Positions 16,795 to 17,554 of a stretch of 17,554 nt of DNA are shown in pieces (position 1 is the first letter of the stretch; each line of letters begins with the position of its first letter). Source of the stretch: Saprospiraceae bacterium UBA2365 (GTDB lineage Bacteria > Bacteroidota > Bacteroidia > Chitinophagales > Saprospiraceae); NCBI GenBank assembly GCA_002344345.1, contig DDTL01000011.1, forward strand, positions 1 through 17,554. The letters are read 5' to 3'. Under the pieces are notes generated by a model, which ran no database searches, had not been told where the DNA came from, and saw nothing but the letters and a program-made list of their open reading frames with translations. The position numbers were made by a program, and so were the translations under genes.

Positions 16795-16861
16795 TTTGGT
16801 TACTTACTTTCCAACAAAGGTATTACAGATTTCTGTCTTGTATGCATACTTGGTAACCAAA
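16795..16861. repeat. Inverted repeat bracketing the GCS2-CBS promoter
   Basis: TTTGGTTAC at 16795-16803 and its exact reverse complement GTAACCAAA at 16853-16861 flank the promoter box at 16815-16822 with 49 bases between them. The right arm also overlaps a small palindrome, TTGGTAACCAA (16850-16860). Such paired half-sites could be operators for a regulator of this gene or of the divergent pair; a nine-base repeat could also arise by chance in AT-rich DNA. Confidence 0.35.
16815..16822 (-). promoter_or_regulatory. Probable -7 promoter box of the GCS2-CBS gene
   Basis: On the minus strand TACCTTTG (16822-16815) fits TAnnTTTG fully and would start transcription near 16809, about 24 bases before ATG 16785. 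No TTTG-like -33 box occurs at 19-21 bases, so activation by a regulator or a weaker promoter is likely. Confidence 0.45.
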
Positions 16862-17033
16862 TCATAGTTTCTTTAAGATTCTTTACTTTTATTGCCAATC
16901 TTTTATTCAAAGTTTAGATAGCTTCTAAATTCAATATAATTGTCATAATTTAATTTTATTATTTGGCGACTTTATAAACATTTATTAATATGCAGAATAG
17001 TTTAATTAATTATTAACCAAAAAAAATAAAATT

Positions 17034-17438
17034 ATGTCTAAACCTGTACAATTATCGGTTACATGCCCTCATTGCAATGAGTCTTTTATGACTGAAAGCA
17101 GGTATATCAACAATGAGGCTACCATTAAAGTCATGATAAGTAATCCACAGGGCGAGAAAGGGTTTATCTGGCTTAGTTCCATTTATGGAGACTACAATTT
17201 TTCCACAAAAATCAAGTTTCAGGAAGGAGAAGTGATTGAGTTTTACTGTCCGCATTGTGAAAAAAGCCTATCTGCAAAAAATGAAAAATGCGATCTCTGC
17301 GAAGCCCCTATTGTCAGGATGGATTGCACGATAGGAGGCACATTGAGCATTTGTTCCAGAAGCGGATGCAAAAAGCATTATGTTGTATTTGAAGACCTGG
17401 AAAGTACGATCAAGAAATTCTACGAAGAGTTTGGTTAA
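17034..17438 (+). CDS. Small cysteine-rich zinc-ribbon protein, unknown function
   Basis: A soluble protein of 134 residues with cysteine pairs typical of zinc ribbons: CPHC at 11-14, CPHC at 72-75, CDLC at 86-89, and C98, C107, C112 with H115 near the end (CSRSGCKKHY). These can be grouped as at least two zinc sites, with C11/C14 probably joining C72/C75 in one ribbon around a beta-rich insertion (about 28-70, NPQGEKGFIWLSSIYGDYNF). The C-terminus is a short helix (ESTIKKFYEEFG). There is no signal peptide or catalytic motif. I do not recognise a named family; adaptor or nucleic-acid/protein-binding roles are guesses. The ATG is preceded by a very A-rich leader without a Shine-Dalgarno. It is divergent from the GCS2-CBS gene across 248 AT-rich bases and is followed by its own terminator, so it is likely transcribed alone. 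Confidence 0.8.
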   Translation: MSKPVQLSVTCPHCNESFMTESRYINNEATIKVMISNPQGEKGFIWLSSIYGDYNFSTKIKFQEGEVIEFYCPHCEKSLSAKNEKCDLCEAPIVRMDCTIGGTLSICSRSGCKKHYVVFEDLESTIKKFYEEFG

Positions 17439-17477
17439 ACCCTAATTCTTAATTTTTTTACGGAATATCAAAAAAAG

Positions 17478-17507
17478 CTCAATAATGCTTGGTTATTGAG
17501 TTTTTTT
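17478..17507 (+). terminator. Intrinsic terminator after the zinc-ribbon gene
   Basis: CTCAATAA (17478-17485) pairs with TTATTGAG (17493-17500) around a seven-base loop and is followed by seven T residues. An A run before the stem can extend the pairing past a single G bulge. It lies about 40 bases after the stop codon at 17436-17438. Confidence 0.85.
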
Positions 17508-17540
17508 GTCGTTACTTTGTATTACGTAAATACGGATTAT

Positions 17541-17554
17541 ATGAATCACGAATA
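17541..17554 (+). CDS. Possible start of a further gene, cut by the window edge
   Basis: An ATG at 17541 opens MNHE before the sequence ends. It follows the terminator by about 33 bases, and TTACTTTG at 17512-17519 resembles a -7 box with one mismatch, leaving a short leader. Only four codons are visible, so nothing can be said about the product, and the start itself may be chance. Confidence 0.15.

Noticed and set aside
1..17554. Search for CRISPR arrays, tRNA or rRNA genes, insertion sequences and phage modules
   Set aside because: By eye I found no regularly spaced repeats, no cloverleaf-like segment and no transposase or integrase motif; a covariance-model search was not possible.

Overview
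The window looks like chromosomal DNA of a Bacteroidota member, possibly of the Saprospiria branch, although the lineage is inferred from style and not proven. The signs are moderate to low GC and AT-rich gene leaders mostly without Shine-Dalgarno sequences. Several genes also have promoter boxes of the Bacteroidota type (TAnnTTTG, once with TTTG 19 bases upstream). The gene set fits too: a three-subunit proton-translocating transhydrogenase, a TetR/TolC/MFP/RND efflux operon, and a large secreted metzincin with a P domain. There are no rRNA or tRNA genes, CRISPR arrays, transposases or recognisable phage genes.

Layout. (1) Positions 1-1021 hold no intact recognisable gene. One unassignable open frame (17-427) is followed by what appears to be a small broken gene, readable only by switching frame twice (424-759). 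(2) 1022-3915 is a compact operon for NAD(P) transhydrogenase: soluble NAD(H)-binding alpha-1, small membrane alpha-2, and beta with membrane and NADP(H)-binding parts. It ends at a strong intrinsic terminator. Together the three proteins would use the proton gradient to reduce NADP+ with NADH. (3) 4040-10822 is a self-contained efflux unit: a strong promoter, a TetR-family regulator, a TolC-like outer-membrane channel, a lipoprotein periplasmic adaptor and a 1140-residue RND pump. It is closed by a strong hairpin that can serve both strands. The regulator being first gene of the operon it presumably controls suggests autoregulated, inducible efflux. (4) 10998-14384, on the minus strand and convergent with the pump operon, encodes a secreted multidomain zinc metalloprotease. 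(5) After about 400 gene-free bases comes 14854-16785 (minus), a GCS2-type ATP-dependent carboxylate-amine ligase fused to a pair of CBS domains. (6) Divergent from it, 17034-17438 encodes a small cysteine-rich zinc-ribbon protein followed by a terminator.

I do not see an obvious undescribed multi-gene system. The points most worth following are the GCS2-CBS fusion and its divergent cysteine-rich neighbour, the RND pump with altered proton-relay residues and an additional hydrophobic pair, the protease with no visible C-terminal sorting signal, and the frame-broken ORF near the left end.
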